DNA from: Pelagibacteraceae bacterium AG-461-B04
GTDB lineage: Bacteria; Pseudomonadota; Alphaproteobacteria; Pelagibacterales; AG-422-B15
Direction: 5' to 3'
Assembly: GCA_003211835.1 (NCBI GenBank)
Contig: QCRN01000002.1
Location: 1 to 64,000 of the forward strand
DNA length: 64,000 nt
A program made the translations under genes and the position numbers. Positions 21,914-30,624 of this stretch are shown here, one piece after another. Position 1 is the stretch's first letter, and each line of letters starts with the position of its first letter. Under the pieces are notes generated by a model. The model worked only from the letters and a program-made list of their open reading frames with translations, did no database searches and had not been told where the DNA came from.

Positions 21914-23206
21914 ATGTTTAGAAATTTACTTCCTACAAGCTTACTAGGTCGTACAATCTTAATAGTTTTATTTCCTATCGTCATGTTTCAATTAATTATC
22001 TTATCTTACTACTACAATAGTTTGTGGGAGCGCACCCTCAATAGACTTTCAAGATCAGTTGCGATGGAAATACAAATGCTTACCAGACAATATGATGAAG
22101 ACAAAAGTTCTCGTATTGATAAAATTGAAATGCAGGAAATATTTCTGTTTGATGTAAATACTTATGAACAGCTAGAATTTTTTATTGAGACAGAAAATTA
22201 TAATACTCAAATTCTGAATAGCTTTGGTCAAGAACTGGCCACAAGAATTGAAAATCCTTTTTCAATCAAAGAGACGCTAGATGATACAATTGAGGTAATA
22301 ATAAAATTTGAGTCATCATATATGATGCTTACTTTTCCAAAGGATAGAATAACTACCGCAAGAAATCATATTTTTCTTGGTTGGCAAATTATCTCTGCAC
22401 TTATATTAGTTCTAATTTCTTATTTATTTCTAAAAAACCAAGTAAAACCAATTAGTAACTTAGCAAAAGCAGCGGAGCAATTTGGCAAAGGACAAGAGTT
22501 AGACAATTTTAAAATTTCAGGAGCTCTTGAAGTTAGACAGGCTGGTAAAGAATTTATAAAAATGAAAAATCGAATATTAAAACAAATTGATCAGCGCTCT
22601 CTAATGCTTGCAGGGGTAAGTCATGATTTAAAGACACCACTAACCAGAATGAAACTAATAATAGAAACACTAGATAATAAAGATATAAAAAAGGATATTA
22701 ATGATGAAATTAATCATATGAATGAAATGCTAATAGAATACCTTGATTTTGCAGCCTCTGATGATTCAAAAGATAGGTCAGTAATTAATCCTATAGAAGC
22801 TATAATTAAAATTAAAAATGATGTTCATTTTAGAAACCACGACATTGAATTAGAGGTGCTTAACGATGAGGCTGCAACTGTAAATGAAAATGTATTTGTA
22901 AGGTCAGTTACAAATATTTTGAATAATGCGATTGATAAAGCAGGTAGAATTATCATCAAAGCTGAAGTGAATAGTAGAATGATTAAAATCAATATTCACG
23001 ATAACGGCCCTGGTATTGATGATGAAGAAAAAGCAAATGTATTCAAACCCTTCTATAGGATTGACAAGAGTAGAAATCAAAATAAGACAAATTCAGGTTT
23101 AGGTCTAGCAACAACTAAATCACTACTTGGCTCAATAAACGGAAAAATAAGTTTGCACGATAGTTATTTAGGGGGCTTGGAAGTGGCTATAGTAATACAA
23201 AATTAA
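21914..23206 (+). CDS. membrane sensor histidine kinase (EnvZ-like)
   Basis: The protein has 430 residues. A first membrane helix is at about 12-34 and a periplasmic sensor of about 115 residues follows. A second helix is at about 153-173, then a HAMP linker (NQVKPISNLAKAAEQF). The dimerisation domain carries phosphoacceptor His237 in GVSHDLKTPLTRMK. The ATPase domain shows an N box (SVTNILNNAIDKA), DNGPGIDD, and a GLGLATTKS lid. It is almost certainly the partner of the adjacent response regulator. The stimulus is not evident. It is convergent with proC and overlaps its end. Confidence 0.94.
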   Translation: MFRNLLPTSLLGRTILIVLFPIVMFQLIILSYYYNSLWERTLNRLSRSVAMEIQMLTRQYDEDKSSRIDKIEMQEIFLFDVNTYEQLEFFIETENYNTQILNSFGQELATRIENPFSIKETLDDTIEVIIKFESSYMMLTFPKDRITTARNHIFLGWQIISALILVLISYLFLKNQVKPISNLAKAAEQFGKGQELDNFKISGALEVRQAGKEFIKMKNRILKQIDQRSLMLAGVSHDLKTPLTRMKLIIETLDNKDIKKDINDEINHMNEMLIEYLDFAASDDSKDRSVINPIEAIIKIKNDVHFRNHDIELEVLNDEAATVNENVFVRSVTNILNNAIDKAGRIIIKAEVNSRMIKINIHDNGPGIDDEEKANVFKPFYRIDKSRNQNKTNSGLGLATTKSLLGSINGKISLHDSYLGGLEVAIVIQN

Positions 23207-24033
23207 TTAGCCTTACTGAGCTCCTTAGATCTTTTTCTTGCTTTGTCTATGGCTTTAGAAATTAACGTACTAAGGCCATTTTTGTTTTCTAATATTTTAA
23301 GTGCAGCTTCGGTTGTACCTCCCTTACTAGTAACACTATTTTTTAAATGCGTTGGACTATCTTTTTCATTTAAAAGAAGAAGAAGAGAACCTAGAAAGGT
23401 TTGAAGAACCATATTTTTTGAGTTTTTAAAACCAGACTTATCAGCTATTTTAATAAGCGTTTCAATAAAAAGAAATATATAGGCAGGGCCGCTTCCAAAG
23501 ATTGCAGTGAAATCGTCAATAATTCTCTCATTTTTAGTTTCATTAATTTGTCCAAATAATGAGAGGAAATTCTTAACTATTTTTTTCTGATCACTCTTAA
23601 TTGTTTTATCAAAACAAATAAGAGTTGTACCCATATTAACTGATGCCGGAGTGTTTGTCATAGCTCTAACAATACCTTTATTAAAGGTAAATATTTTTTT
23701 TAAATCAGAAATCTTCTTTCCTGCTACAATTGACACAATAATAGAATTAGACAAAAATTTTTCTAAAGAACTGTTAATTGCTGAGTTTAATTGATTTGGT
23801 TTAACAGCAATTAATGAAATAGATGGCACAAACCCATCTTGAAGTGACTGAATATTTTTACTAATTTTAAGATTATGTTTTGACTTTAACTTTTTTAATT
23901 TTGGTGAGATTTTTTTTTCAATAATTAAAATATTTTTTGATAATATCTTATTTTCAATCAATGAATTGAGCACTGCACAGCCCATATTTCCTGCGCCAAT
24001 AATAAGAAATTTTTGTCTTTTAAGATTTATCAT
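23203..24033 (-). CDS. proC: pyrroline-5-carboxylate reductase
   Basis: ProC reduces 1-pyrroline-5-carboxylate to proline with NAD(P)H. The Rossmann motif GAGNMG is at residues 13-18. The C-terminal dimerisation and catalytic region includes GSGPAYIFLFIETL and the TSKGGTTEAAL signature. At 276 residues it is full length. Its ATG lies inside the end of a small upstream gene (14-base overlap), suggesting coupled translation. ProC beside a UbiK-like gene near lgt is a recurring alphaproteobacterial arrangement. Confidence 0.95.
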   Translation of the reverse strand: MINLKRQKFLIIGAGNMGCAVLNSLIENKILSKNILIIEKKISPKLKKLKSKHNLKISKNIQSLQDGFVPSISLIAVKPNQLNSAINSSLEKFLSNSIIVSIVAGKKISDLKKIFTFNKGIVRAMTNTPASVNMGTTLICFDKTIKSDQKKIVKNFLSLFGQINETKNERIIDDFTAIFGSGPAYIFLFIETLIKIADKSGFKNSKNMVLQTFLGSLLLLLNEKDSPTHLKNSVTSKGGTTEAALKILENKNGLSTLISKAIDKARKRSKELSKAN

Positions 24034-24175
24034 TTGACTTTTGAGCTAGTGTTTTTTTTCTATCCTCTTTAAATTTATTCAATGTATTGATCTCGTCTTT
24101 AAAAGATAAAGAGATCTCATATAAACTTATACATATGTCAGTAACTTTATTTAATATTTTATTTCTACTATACAT
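24020..24175 (-). CDS. small UbiK/BMFP-like protein (candidate, possibly shortened)
   Basis: This 51-residue frame starts at ATG 24175 with MYSRNKILNKV. It recalls the MQSRNRFLDDL-type N-terminus of UbiK/BMFP accessory proteins, which assist ubiquinone synthesis. It continues with a helical, charged segment (SFKDEINTLNKFKEDRKK). Its stop lies 11 bases past the proC ATG, giving a 14-base overlap on the same strand. UbiK genes are commonly found here, divergent from lgt. Usual family members are about 75-90 residues and end in a coiled coil, which is missing, so this is either a reduced version or a chance frame. No clear Shine-Dalgarno sequence is seen. Confidence 0.5.
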   Translation of the reverse strand: MYSRNKILNKVTDICISLYEISLSFKDEINTLNKFKEDRKKTLAQKSNDKS

Positions 24176-24215
24176 AAATGGTGTTAGGTTATTTCTATAT
24201 CAAATTTAAAATAGC

Positions 24216-25019
24216 GTGATTTATCTTAGTTTTCCATCTATTAGTCCAATTTTTTTCTCAATAGGTCCACTTGAAATTAGATGGTACTCATTAGCATATA
24301 TCGTGGGTTTCATATTTGCTTGGCGATACATCAAATACTTGTCGTCTAACAAAAAAATATATGGCGTTAAAGCTAACATAAATGAAAAATTAGTTGATGA
24401 TCTAGTATTCTATTCAATTTTAGGTCTTATAATTGGAGCTAGAATTGGATACGTATTATTTTATAACTTTGCATACTATAGCGATAACCTTGTTGAAATA
24501 TTCTACCTTTGGCAAGGAGGACTGTCATTCCATGGTGGATTAATAGGTATCATAATTGCTGCTTTACTTGTTTCGAGAAGCTTTAAATGCTCTTTCTTTG
24601 AAGTTAGTGACTTGATATGTGTTTCTGCTCCTGTTGGCATATTTTGTGGGAGAATAGCAAATTTTATTAACGGTGAACTTTATGGACGGCCAGCAAATTA
24701 TTTATTCGGCATGGTCTTTCCAAATGCAGATGATCAATTTCGGCATCCCAGTCAACTCTATGAAGCATTCTTGGAAGGCTTCTTGCTTTTCATCATATTA
24801 AATGTACTTATCTTTAAATTTTATAAACTTAGTTCTCCCGGTTTTGTTTCTGGAGCCTTTCTCTTATTATACGGTGTATTTAGATATTCTGTAGAGTTTA
24901 CTCGTGAGCCCGATATACAAGTTGGATATATTGCCAACTTCTTTACTATGGGAATGTTGCTTTCTATACCAATGATCATAGCTGGATTGACCATCTTACT
25001 TTTAGCAAATAAAAAATGA
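24216..25019 (+). CDS. lgt: prolipoprotein diacylglyceryl transferase
   Basis: Lgt transfers diacylglycerol from phosphatidylglycerol to the lipobox cysteine of lipoproteins in the inner membrane. About seven hydrophobic helices are visible, with the family hallmarks GGLSFHGGLIG (HGGL at 106-109), the Lgt signature GRIANFINGELYGR at 145-158, and RHPSQLYEA. The 267 residues are standard. The start is GTG at 24216. It begins a tightly packed run: its stop overlaps the methyltransferase ATG as ATGA. Confidence 0.95.
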   Translation: MIYLSFPSISPIFFSIGPLEIRWYSLAYIVGFIFAWRYIKYLSSNKKIYGVKANINEKLVDDLVFYSILGLIIGARIGYVLFYNFAYYSDNLVEIFYLWQGGLSFHGGLIGIIIAALLVSRSFKCSFFEVSDLICVSAPVGIFCGRIANFINGELYGRPANYLFGMVFPNADDQFRHPSQLYEAFLEGFLLFIILNVLIFKFYKLSSPGFVSGAFLLLYGVFRYSVEFTREPDIQVGYIANFFTMGMLLSIPMIIAGLTILLLANKK

Positions 25020-26044
25020 TTAAAGATAAATTGCTTAAATATCTCCGTGAAAACCCTTACATATATTTTGATGAATTTATTCAACGAGTGCATTCTGATC
25101 AAGATCATGGATATTATGTCTCTGAGGAGATGATTGGCAGTAAAGGTGATTTTACAACCGCTCCTGAAATATCGCAAATGTTTGGTGAAGTAATAGCAAT
25201 CAAGATTCTTCAGGTTATAAGTAAGAATAATATCAAACACTTTAATTTAATAGAATTAGGTCCTGGAAGGGGAACTCTCATTATTGATATTTTAAGGGTG
25301 TTAAAAAAACGGTTATCTTCTGATATAAATATTTCACTTCACTTTAATGAAATTAACAAAAATTTTATCGAAAACCTAAAATTAAAATTTCCAAAATGTA
25401 AATTTCATTCTGTAATTGGTGATTACCCTGATCGATATTCTTTTTTTATCGCAAATGAATTTGTAGATGCACTTCCCTTAAGACAATTAAAAAAAAGAGA
25501 CAACATATATTATGAAACAGTTATAAAAAAATCATTAGATGGAAACTTAGAGTTCGATATTGAAGTTGCAAGAACTGAAAGTGAAATATATGTAAAGTCT
25601 AGAATTAATTTAAAAAATAATCAGGTCTTTGAGTATTCTCCAAAAACAATTGAAGCATTTAATCAAATTATTGATTTTTTAGAAAAAAATAAAGGATATC
25701 TTCTATTAATTGACTACGGATACGTAAACCATCCTTTAAAAAGTACTGTCCAGTCAATTAAAAATCATAAAATGACTGATGTATTAAATAACATTGGAAA
25801 ACAAGACATAACTTACCATGTGAATTTTGATTGCTTGATAAGTATTCTAAAAAATAAAAAATTTTTAGAGTATAAATTTCAGACACAAGCAGATTTTTTG
25901 AAATTTAATGGCATTGAGGAAAGAGCAAATCAACTATGTAAACAAAACCCAGGTAAAGCTGAGGAAATAAAAATACAATTAAATCGATTAATTAATGATG
26001 AACATATGGGAAGGTTGTTCAAAGTATTGGAGGTTGAAATTTAG
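25016..26044 (+). CDS. SAM-dependent methyltransferase, NDUFAF7/MidA family
   Basis: The 342-residue protein belongs to the family of mitochondrial NDUFAF7, which methylates an arginine of the 49-kDa complex I subunit. Hallmarks are KGDFTTAPEISQMFGE near residues 43-58, the SAM loop IELGPGRGTL near 79-88, and ANEFVDALPLRQ. The bacterial substrate is presumed to be NuoD but has not been shown here, and no complex I genes are in the window. It overlaps lgt by four bases and is followed directly by pgeF (TAGATG). Confidence 0.9.
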   Translation: MIKDKLLKYLRENPYIYFDEFIQRVHSDQDHGYYVSEEMIGSKGDFTTAPEISQMFGEVIAIKILQVISKNNIKHFNLIELGPGRGTLIIDILRVLKKRLSSDINISLHFNEINKNFIENLKLKFPKCKFHSVIGDYPDRYSFFIANEFVDALPLRQLKKRDNIYYETVIKKSLDGNLEFDIEVARTESEIYVKSRINLKNNQVFEYSPKTIEAFNQIIDFLEKNKGYLLLIDYGYVNHPLKSTVQSIKNHKMTDVLNNIGKQDITYHVNFDCLISILKNKKFLEYKFQTQADFLKFNGIEERANQLCKQNPGKAEEIKIQLNRLINDEHMGRLFKVLEVEI

Positions 26045-26806
26045 ATGTTTTTTTCAAAAAATCTACGTGATGTTGATCATTGTTTTTTTTCAAGAATTGG
26101 TGGCCGTAGTGAAAAAAAATATTCATCTCTAAATTGTGGCAAAGGATCAAATGATAATCGTCTATCGGTAGAAGATAATTTAAAAATAATTTCTAAGTAT
26201 TTCAATCTTCCAAGGTCTAAGTTGATTACAATGTACCAAAAACATTCAAACATATGCAAGATAGTTGAGCCTAATCTAAAACAAACAGAATATAAGTGTG
26301 ACGGCATAGTAACAAAACATCAGGATATAATATTATCAGTTCTGACAGCTGATTGTGCTCCGATCTTATTTTATGATAAAAAAAAATCAATTATTGGAGC
26401 CTGTCATGCAGGTTGGAGAGGAGCCCTGAACGGCATTATTGAGAATACTCTATCAAGTATGAATCTTCTTGGTGCAAATATTAATAATATAAATTGTTCA
26501 ATTGGGCCATGTATTGGGCAAAGCTCATATGAAGTAAAATCAGACTTTCTAAGATCATTCTTGGACAAGTCGATCAAAAATAAGCGATTCTTTATTAAAT
26601 TAAATGAAGATAAATATCAGTTTTCTCTAAAAAACTTCATTACATTTAAGCTTGAAGATCAAGGCGTTAGAAACATAGATACTTTCAACATTGATACTTA
26701 TAAAGACGAACACCTTTGTTTCAGCTACAGGCGGTCACTTCATAAAAAAGAGGATGATTATGGTAGAATGATTTCAACAATTGCTATAAAAGGAGATCAT
26801 TCATGA
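26045..26806 (+). CDS. pgeF: peptidoglycan editing factor PgeF (YfiH/laccase-domain family)
   Basis: Members of this family carry a zinc or copper site and have been described as peptidoglycan-editing factors and as purine nucleoside phosphorylases; the physiological role differs between reports. The metal ligands are recognisable in [16 protein letters not shown] and [22 protein letters not shown] and CFSYRRSLH are also typical. The 253 residues are full length. It follows the NDUFAF7-like gene and overlaps prs by four bases (ATGA). Confidence 0.92.
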   Translation: MFFSKNLRDVDHCFFSRIGGRSEKKYSSLNCGKGSNDNRLSVEDNLKIISKYFNLPRSKLITMYQKHSNICKIVEPNLKQTEYKCDGIVTKHQDIILSVLTADCAPILFYDKKKSIIGACHAGWRGALNGIIENTLSSMNLLGANINNINCSIGPCIGQSSYEVKSDFLRSFLDKSIKNKRFFIKLNEDKYQFSLKNFITFKLEDQGVRNIDTFNIDTYKDEHLCFSYRRSLHKKEDDYGRMISTIAIKGDHS

Positions 26807-27738
26807 GAATTATTGCAGGAAATAGTAATTTACCTCTTTCTAAAAGCGTCTCTGATTATCTTGGTGAGAACTTAACGAATGCTTCCATACAAAGGTTTGC
26901 CGACGATGAAGTTTACGTTGAAATTAAAGAAAATATACGTGGTGAGGATGTATTTGTTATAGAATCTCTATCTCATCCTGCTAACGATAATCTTATGGAG
27001 CTGCTAGTAATTATGGATGCTTTAAAAAGAGCATCTGCAAAAAGAATTACAGCTGTGATTCCTTATTACGGTTATGCACGACAAGATAGAAAGCCTGGCC
27101 CTAGAACACCTATATCTGCGAAATTAGTTGCTAACTTAATCACAACTGCTGGGGCTGATAGAGTTTTGACATTAGATTTACATGCTGAACAGATACAAGG
27201 TTTCTTTGATATCCCTACTGATAATCTTTTTGCAGGACCAGTTTTTTCAAAAGATATAAAAGAAAAATATGATATTGGAAACTTAGTTGCTGTTTCACCT
27301 GATATCGGGGGAGTTGTAAGGGCTAGAGCTATTGCTAATAAAATCGGTGCTTCAATAGCCATTGTTGATAAAAGGCGATCTAAACCTGGTGAGAGCGAAG
27401 TTATGAATATTATTGGAGATGTTAAAGGAAAAGACTGTATTATTTTAGACGACATAATCGACTCTGCTGGAACGATTTCGAATGCAGCTAATAGGATCAT
27501 GGATCTTGGAGCTAATAGCATAACATCCTACGTAACACATGGCGTACTCACCGGAAAAGCTCTCGAGAGAATAAATAATTCAAAATTAACTGAGTTGGTA
27601 ATTACCAATTCTATTAATAATCAGGTTATATTAAGTAATGGCAACAAAATACGTTCTATTGATGTATCCAATCTATTAGGTGAAGCAATAAAAAGAATCT
27701 CTGAAGAAAGCTCTGTATCCAGCCTGTTTGATTTTTGA
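26803..27738 (+). CDS. prs: ribose-phosphate pyrophosphokinase
   Basis: Prs makes PRPP from ribose 5-phosphate and ATP for purine, pyrimidine, histidine and tryptophan synthesis. The ATP-binding flap is [11 protein letters not shown] and the metal/ribose region is [15 protein letters not shown]. The PRPP loop is [13 protein letters not shown]. The length of 311 is normal. It shares a four-base overlap with pgeF. PRPP made here would feed the gpt gene 3 kb downstream and the carAB pathway upstream. Confidence 0.97.
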   Translation: MRIIAGNSNLPLSKSVSDYLGENLTNASIQRFADDEVYVEIKENIRGEDVFVIESLSHPANDNLMELLVIMDALKRASAKRITAVIPYYGYARQDRKPGPRTPISAKLVANLITTAGADRVLTLDLHAEQIQGFFDIPTDNLFAGPVFSKDIKEKYDIGNLVAVSPDIGGVVRARAIANKIGASIAIVDKRRSKPGESEVMNIIGDVKGKDCIILDDIIDSAGTISNAANRIMDLGANSITSYVTHGVLTGKALERINNSKLTELVITNSINNQVILSNGNKIRSIDVSNLLGEAIKRISEESSVSSLFDF

Positions 27739-27789
27739 TTAATATGCTTGCCATATAAGTAAATTTAATCTAATTACCACATCATTATT

Positions 27790-28476
27790 ATGTCAAAAGA
27801 AACAAATTTAGATGCAGAAATAAGGGTAGAATCTGGAAAATCAGCTGTTAAAAAAGTCCTTGCTTCTGGTAAAATTCCCTCTGTTATCTATGGATTAGGT
27901 GAAGATTCCCTTAATATTTCCCTTGATAAAATTTCTGTCCAAAAAGAAATCAACTCGGGTGGATTCCTTACAAGAATCATTTCTCTAAACATCGCTGGTA
28001 AGAAAAATCTCGCAATCCCCAGAGATGTTCAATTTGATCCACTTTCAGATCAACCAATTCACGTGGACTTTTTAAGATTGGCAGAAGACTCAAAAATCAC
28101 GCTGGATATACCAACCCGATTTATCAATGAAGAATCTTCTCCCGGGCTTAAGCGTGGTGGAGTTCTTAATGTTAACAGAAGAACTGTACAACTAAGTTGC
28201 CCAGCAAATAATATTCCTGAAGAAATTGTATTTGATTTAGATGGTTTAGATATTGGCGATACCATCAGGATATCAGCTGCAAATTTATCAAGCGATATTA
28301 CTCCGACAATTAATGATCGTGACTTTACTGTAGCATCAGTCGCTGCACCAACTGTTGTTAAAGAACCTGAGGCCCCAGCAGAAGGTGAAGAAGCAGCTGA
28401 AGAGGGAGCAGAAACAACCGATGAAGCTAAAGAAGCATCAACTGATGATGCTAAAAAAGAAGATAATAAAGATTAA
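27790..28476 (+). CDS. rplY: 50S ribosomal protein bL25 (CTC form)
   Basis: This is the general-stress form of L25, which binds 5S rRNA. The N-terminal RNA-binding domain spans about 1-95, including GKIPSVIYGLGED and HVDFLRL. The C-terminal TL5/CTC beta domain covers about 97-190. Residues 192-228 form an acidic, alanine-rich tail (EAPAEGEEAAEEGAET) typical of alphaproteobacterial copies. It is followed by pth with a 45-base gap, the usual rplY-pth-ychF order. Confidence 0.96.
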   Translation: MSKETNLDAEIRVESGKSAVKKVLASGKIPSVIYGLGEDSLNISLDKISVQKEINSGGFLTRIISLNIAGKKNLAIPRDVQFDPLSDQPIHVDFLRLAEDSKITLDIPTRFINEESSPGLKRGGVLNVNRRTVQLSCPANNIPEEIVFDLDGLDIGDTIRISAANLSSDITPTINDRDFTVASVAAPTVVKEPEAPAEGEEAAEEGAETTDEAKEASTDDAKKEDNKD

Positions 28477-28521
28477 TACTTTACCTTTCAACTAATACAT
28501 AATTTCTATATTCTTAAATGT

Positions 28522-29079
28522 ATGATTGCTCTAATTGGTTTAGGAAACCCCGGTGAAAAACATTCCTTAAATAGACATAATATAGGATTCATAGTTATTG
28601 ATGAACTCAATGATAATAATGAAATTATTAAGAGTGAAAAAAAATTCAACGGTGATTTAACAACTTTTTCTATCGGCAGAAAAAAAATAATCACATTTAA
28701 GTCATGCGATTACATGAATGAATGTGGTGGCAGTATAGCAAAACTCATTAATTTTTACAAACTCAGTCTAGACTCAGTTTATGTTTTTCACGATGACCTT
28801 GATATTTCTCTTGGAAAAGTAAAAATAAAGAATGGTGGCTCACCCGCTGGTCATAATGGATTAAAATCCGTAGACTCATGTATAGGCAAAAATTATAATA
28901 GAGTAAGGGTTGGAATTGATCACCCCGGAAGCCGTGAATTGGTTAACAGGCATGTTCTAGGCAACTTTAAAAAAAAGGAGTTGGAAATTGTTGATCAATT
29001 AAAGATTAGTATTTCATCGCACTTAAAATTCCTTATATCAGATAATAAATCTCAATTCTTAAATAATATTAAATTATAA
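28522..29079 (+). CDS. pth: peptidyl-tRNA hydrolase
   Basis: Pth releases peptides from peptidyl-tRNAs that drop off ribosomes. The catalytic His19 lies in SLNRHNIGF, after the start IGLGNPGEKH. Asn66 is in CDYMNECG, Asp91 in FHDDLDIS, and the conserved GGSPAGHNGLKS follows. At 185 residues the length is normal. It is one base upstream of ychF and is probably cotranscribed with it. Confidence 0.96.
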   Translation: MIALIGLGNPGEKHSLNRHNIGFIVIDELNDNNEIIKSEKKFNGDLTTFSIGRKKIITFKSCDYMNECGGSIAKLINFYKLSLDSVYVFHDDLDISLGKVKIKNGGSPAGHNGLKSVDSCIGKNYNRVRVGIDHPGSRELVNRHVLGNFKKKELEIVDQLKISISSHLKFLISDNKSQFLNNIKL

Positions 29080-29080
29080 T

Positions 29081-30169
29081 ATGGGATTTAAATGTGGAAT
29101 TGTTGGGCTGCCTAATGTTGGAAAATCAACTTTATTTAATGCTCTTACCAAGAAAATTTCAGCTGAAGCCGCCAACTATCCCTTTTGCACAATAGAACCA
29201 AATGAAGGTACCGTAATAGTTCCTGATGAAAGAGTTAATACTCTAACTGAAATAGCAAAATCTAAAAAAACTATACCTACCTCACTGAAATTTTTTGATA
29301 TTGCTGGACTTGTTAAAGGTGCATCAAAGGGTGAAGGTTTAGGAAATAAATTCTTATCACATATAAGAGAGGTTGATGCAATCATACACGTGGTTAGGTG
29401 CTTTGAAGATGACAATATAACTCACGTAAGTAATAAAATTGATCCCTTGGATGATATTGAGACAATTAATACTGAATTAGTTTTATCTGATATTGAACTA
29501 CTAGAAAAATTAAAATCTGGTCTCGAAAAACAAGCTAAAAAAGGTGATAAAGATGCAAAAATAAAAATCACAACAGCAGAAAAGTTACTAATTCATCTTG
29601 GAAAAGGCGAACCGGCAATTACAATTGAAAATTTAACTGAGATAAAATCCAATTCGTCGGAATTTAATTTAATTACTTTTAAACCAACAATCTATGTCTG
29701 TAATGTCAATGAAGAGTCAATTATTGATGGGAATCAATTCACAGAAAAAATTAAAAATAGTTTTAACAATGAAATTATTCTTATCTCTGCAGAAATAGAG
29801 TCTCAGATCTCTTCATTAAGTGATGAGGATCAAAAAGAGTATATACAGAGCTTGGGCTTAGAAGAATCGGGTTTGAATAAAATTATCCGTAGCGGCTACA
29901 AAACGCTTAACTTGATTACTTATTTTACAGCAGGTGAACAAGAAACAAGAGCATGGACCATAGAATTGGGGACGACAGCACCACAGGCTGCAGGAAAGAT
30001 ACATTCTGATTTTGAAAAAGGTTTTATTCGAGCTGAAACTATTGCGTATAATGATTACATTGCCTGTGTGGGTGAAATAAAAGCAAAGGAACAAGGAAAG
30101 ATGCGTAGCGAAGGTAAAGAATATACTGTACAAGATGGTGACATAATGCATTTTTTATTTAATAACTAG
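29081..30169 (+). CDS. ychF: redox-regulated ATPase YchF (OLA1 family)
   Basis: YchF is an Obg-family P-loop protein that prefers ATP over GTP and associates with ribosomes. The P loop is GLPNVGKS at residues 9-16, followed by DIAGLVKGASKGEGLGN. A coiled-coil insertion and a C-terminal TGS domain (AWTIELGTTAPQAAG, YTVQDGDIMHFLF) complete the protein. At 362 residues it is full length. It follows pth directly, as in most Proteobacteria. Confidence 0.97.
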   Translation: MGFKCGIVGLPNVGKSTLFNALTKKISAEAANYPFCTIEPNEGTVIVPDERVNTLTEIAKSKKTIPTSLKFFDIAGLVKGASKGEGLGNKFLSHIREVDAIIHVVRCFEDDNITHVSNKIDPLDDIETINTELVLSDIELLEKLKSGLEKQAKKGDKDAKIKITTAEKLLIHLGKGEPAITIENLTEIKSNSSEFNLITFKPTIYVCNVNEESIIDGNQFTEKIKNSFNNEIILISAEIESQISSLSDEDQKEYIQSLGLEESGLNKIIRSGYKTLNLITYFTAGEQETRAWTIELGTTAPQAAGKIHSDFEKGFIRAETIAYNDYIACVGEIKAKEQGKMRSEGKEYTVQDGDIMHFLFNN

Positions 30170-30171
30170 AT

Positions 30172-30618
30172 ATGGAACATAAATTAGTATTCCCGACTTA
30201 TGAAGAAATGCACGAGAAAGCTGTAAAGCTTGGACACTTAATCAAAAGTAAAAATATTAATTTCGATAAAATGGTTGTTGTCTCCAGGGGAGGTTTTGTG
30301 CCTGCAGCTGTCGTTGCCTACACTCTGGGTATACAAGACGTAGATATCGTATCCATACAAAGTTATATTCATCGGGAAGCTGGAAAGGCTATTGTTCATC
30401 GCGCTCCAAAAACTGACGAAATAGTGCTCGTGATTGATGATATTGTAGATAAAGGTGGAACAGCAAAAGCTCTTAAAGAATATATGCCTAACATGCATTT
30501 AGCAGTGATTTATGCTAAACCAAGAGGGTTGCCGTTAGCTAGTACGTATGTTGAAGAAATTACTCAAGATACTTGGCCAGTCTTCCCCTGGGATGAGGAA
30601 GACAAAGCTAATCATTAA
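30172..30618 (+). CDS. gpt: xanthine-guanine phosphoribosyltransferase
   Basis: Gpt joins guanine, xanthine or hypoxanthine to PRPP to make nucleotides. The 148 residues align by eye with E. coli Gpt: VVVSRGGFVPAAVVAYTLGI, the PRPP loop VLVIDDIVDKGGTA at about residues 86-98, YAKPRGLPL and the QDTWPVFPWD end. It is convergent with a purine permease gene only six bases away, so uptake and salvage are side by side. It follows ychF by two bases. Confidence 0.92.
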   Translation: MEHKLVFPTYEEMHEKAVKLGHLIKSKNINFDKMVVVSRGGFVPAAVVAYTLGIQDVDIVSIQSYIHREAGKAIVHRAPKTDEIVLVIDDIVDKGGTAKALKEYMPNMHLAVIYAKPRGLPLASTYVEEITQDTWPVFPWDEEDKANH

Positions 30619-30624
30619 GTAACT

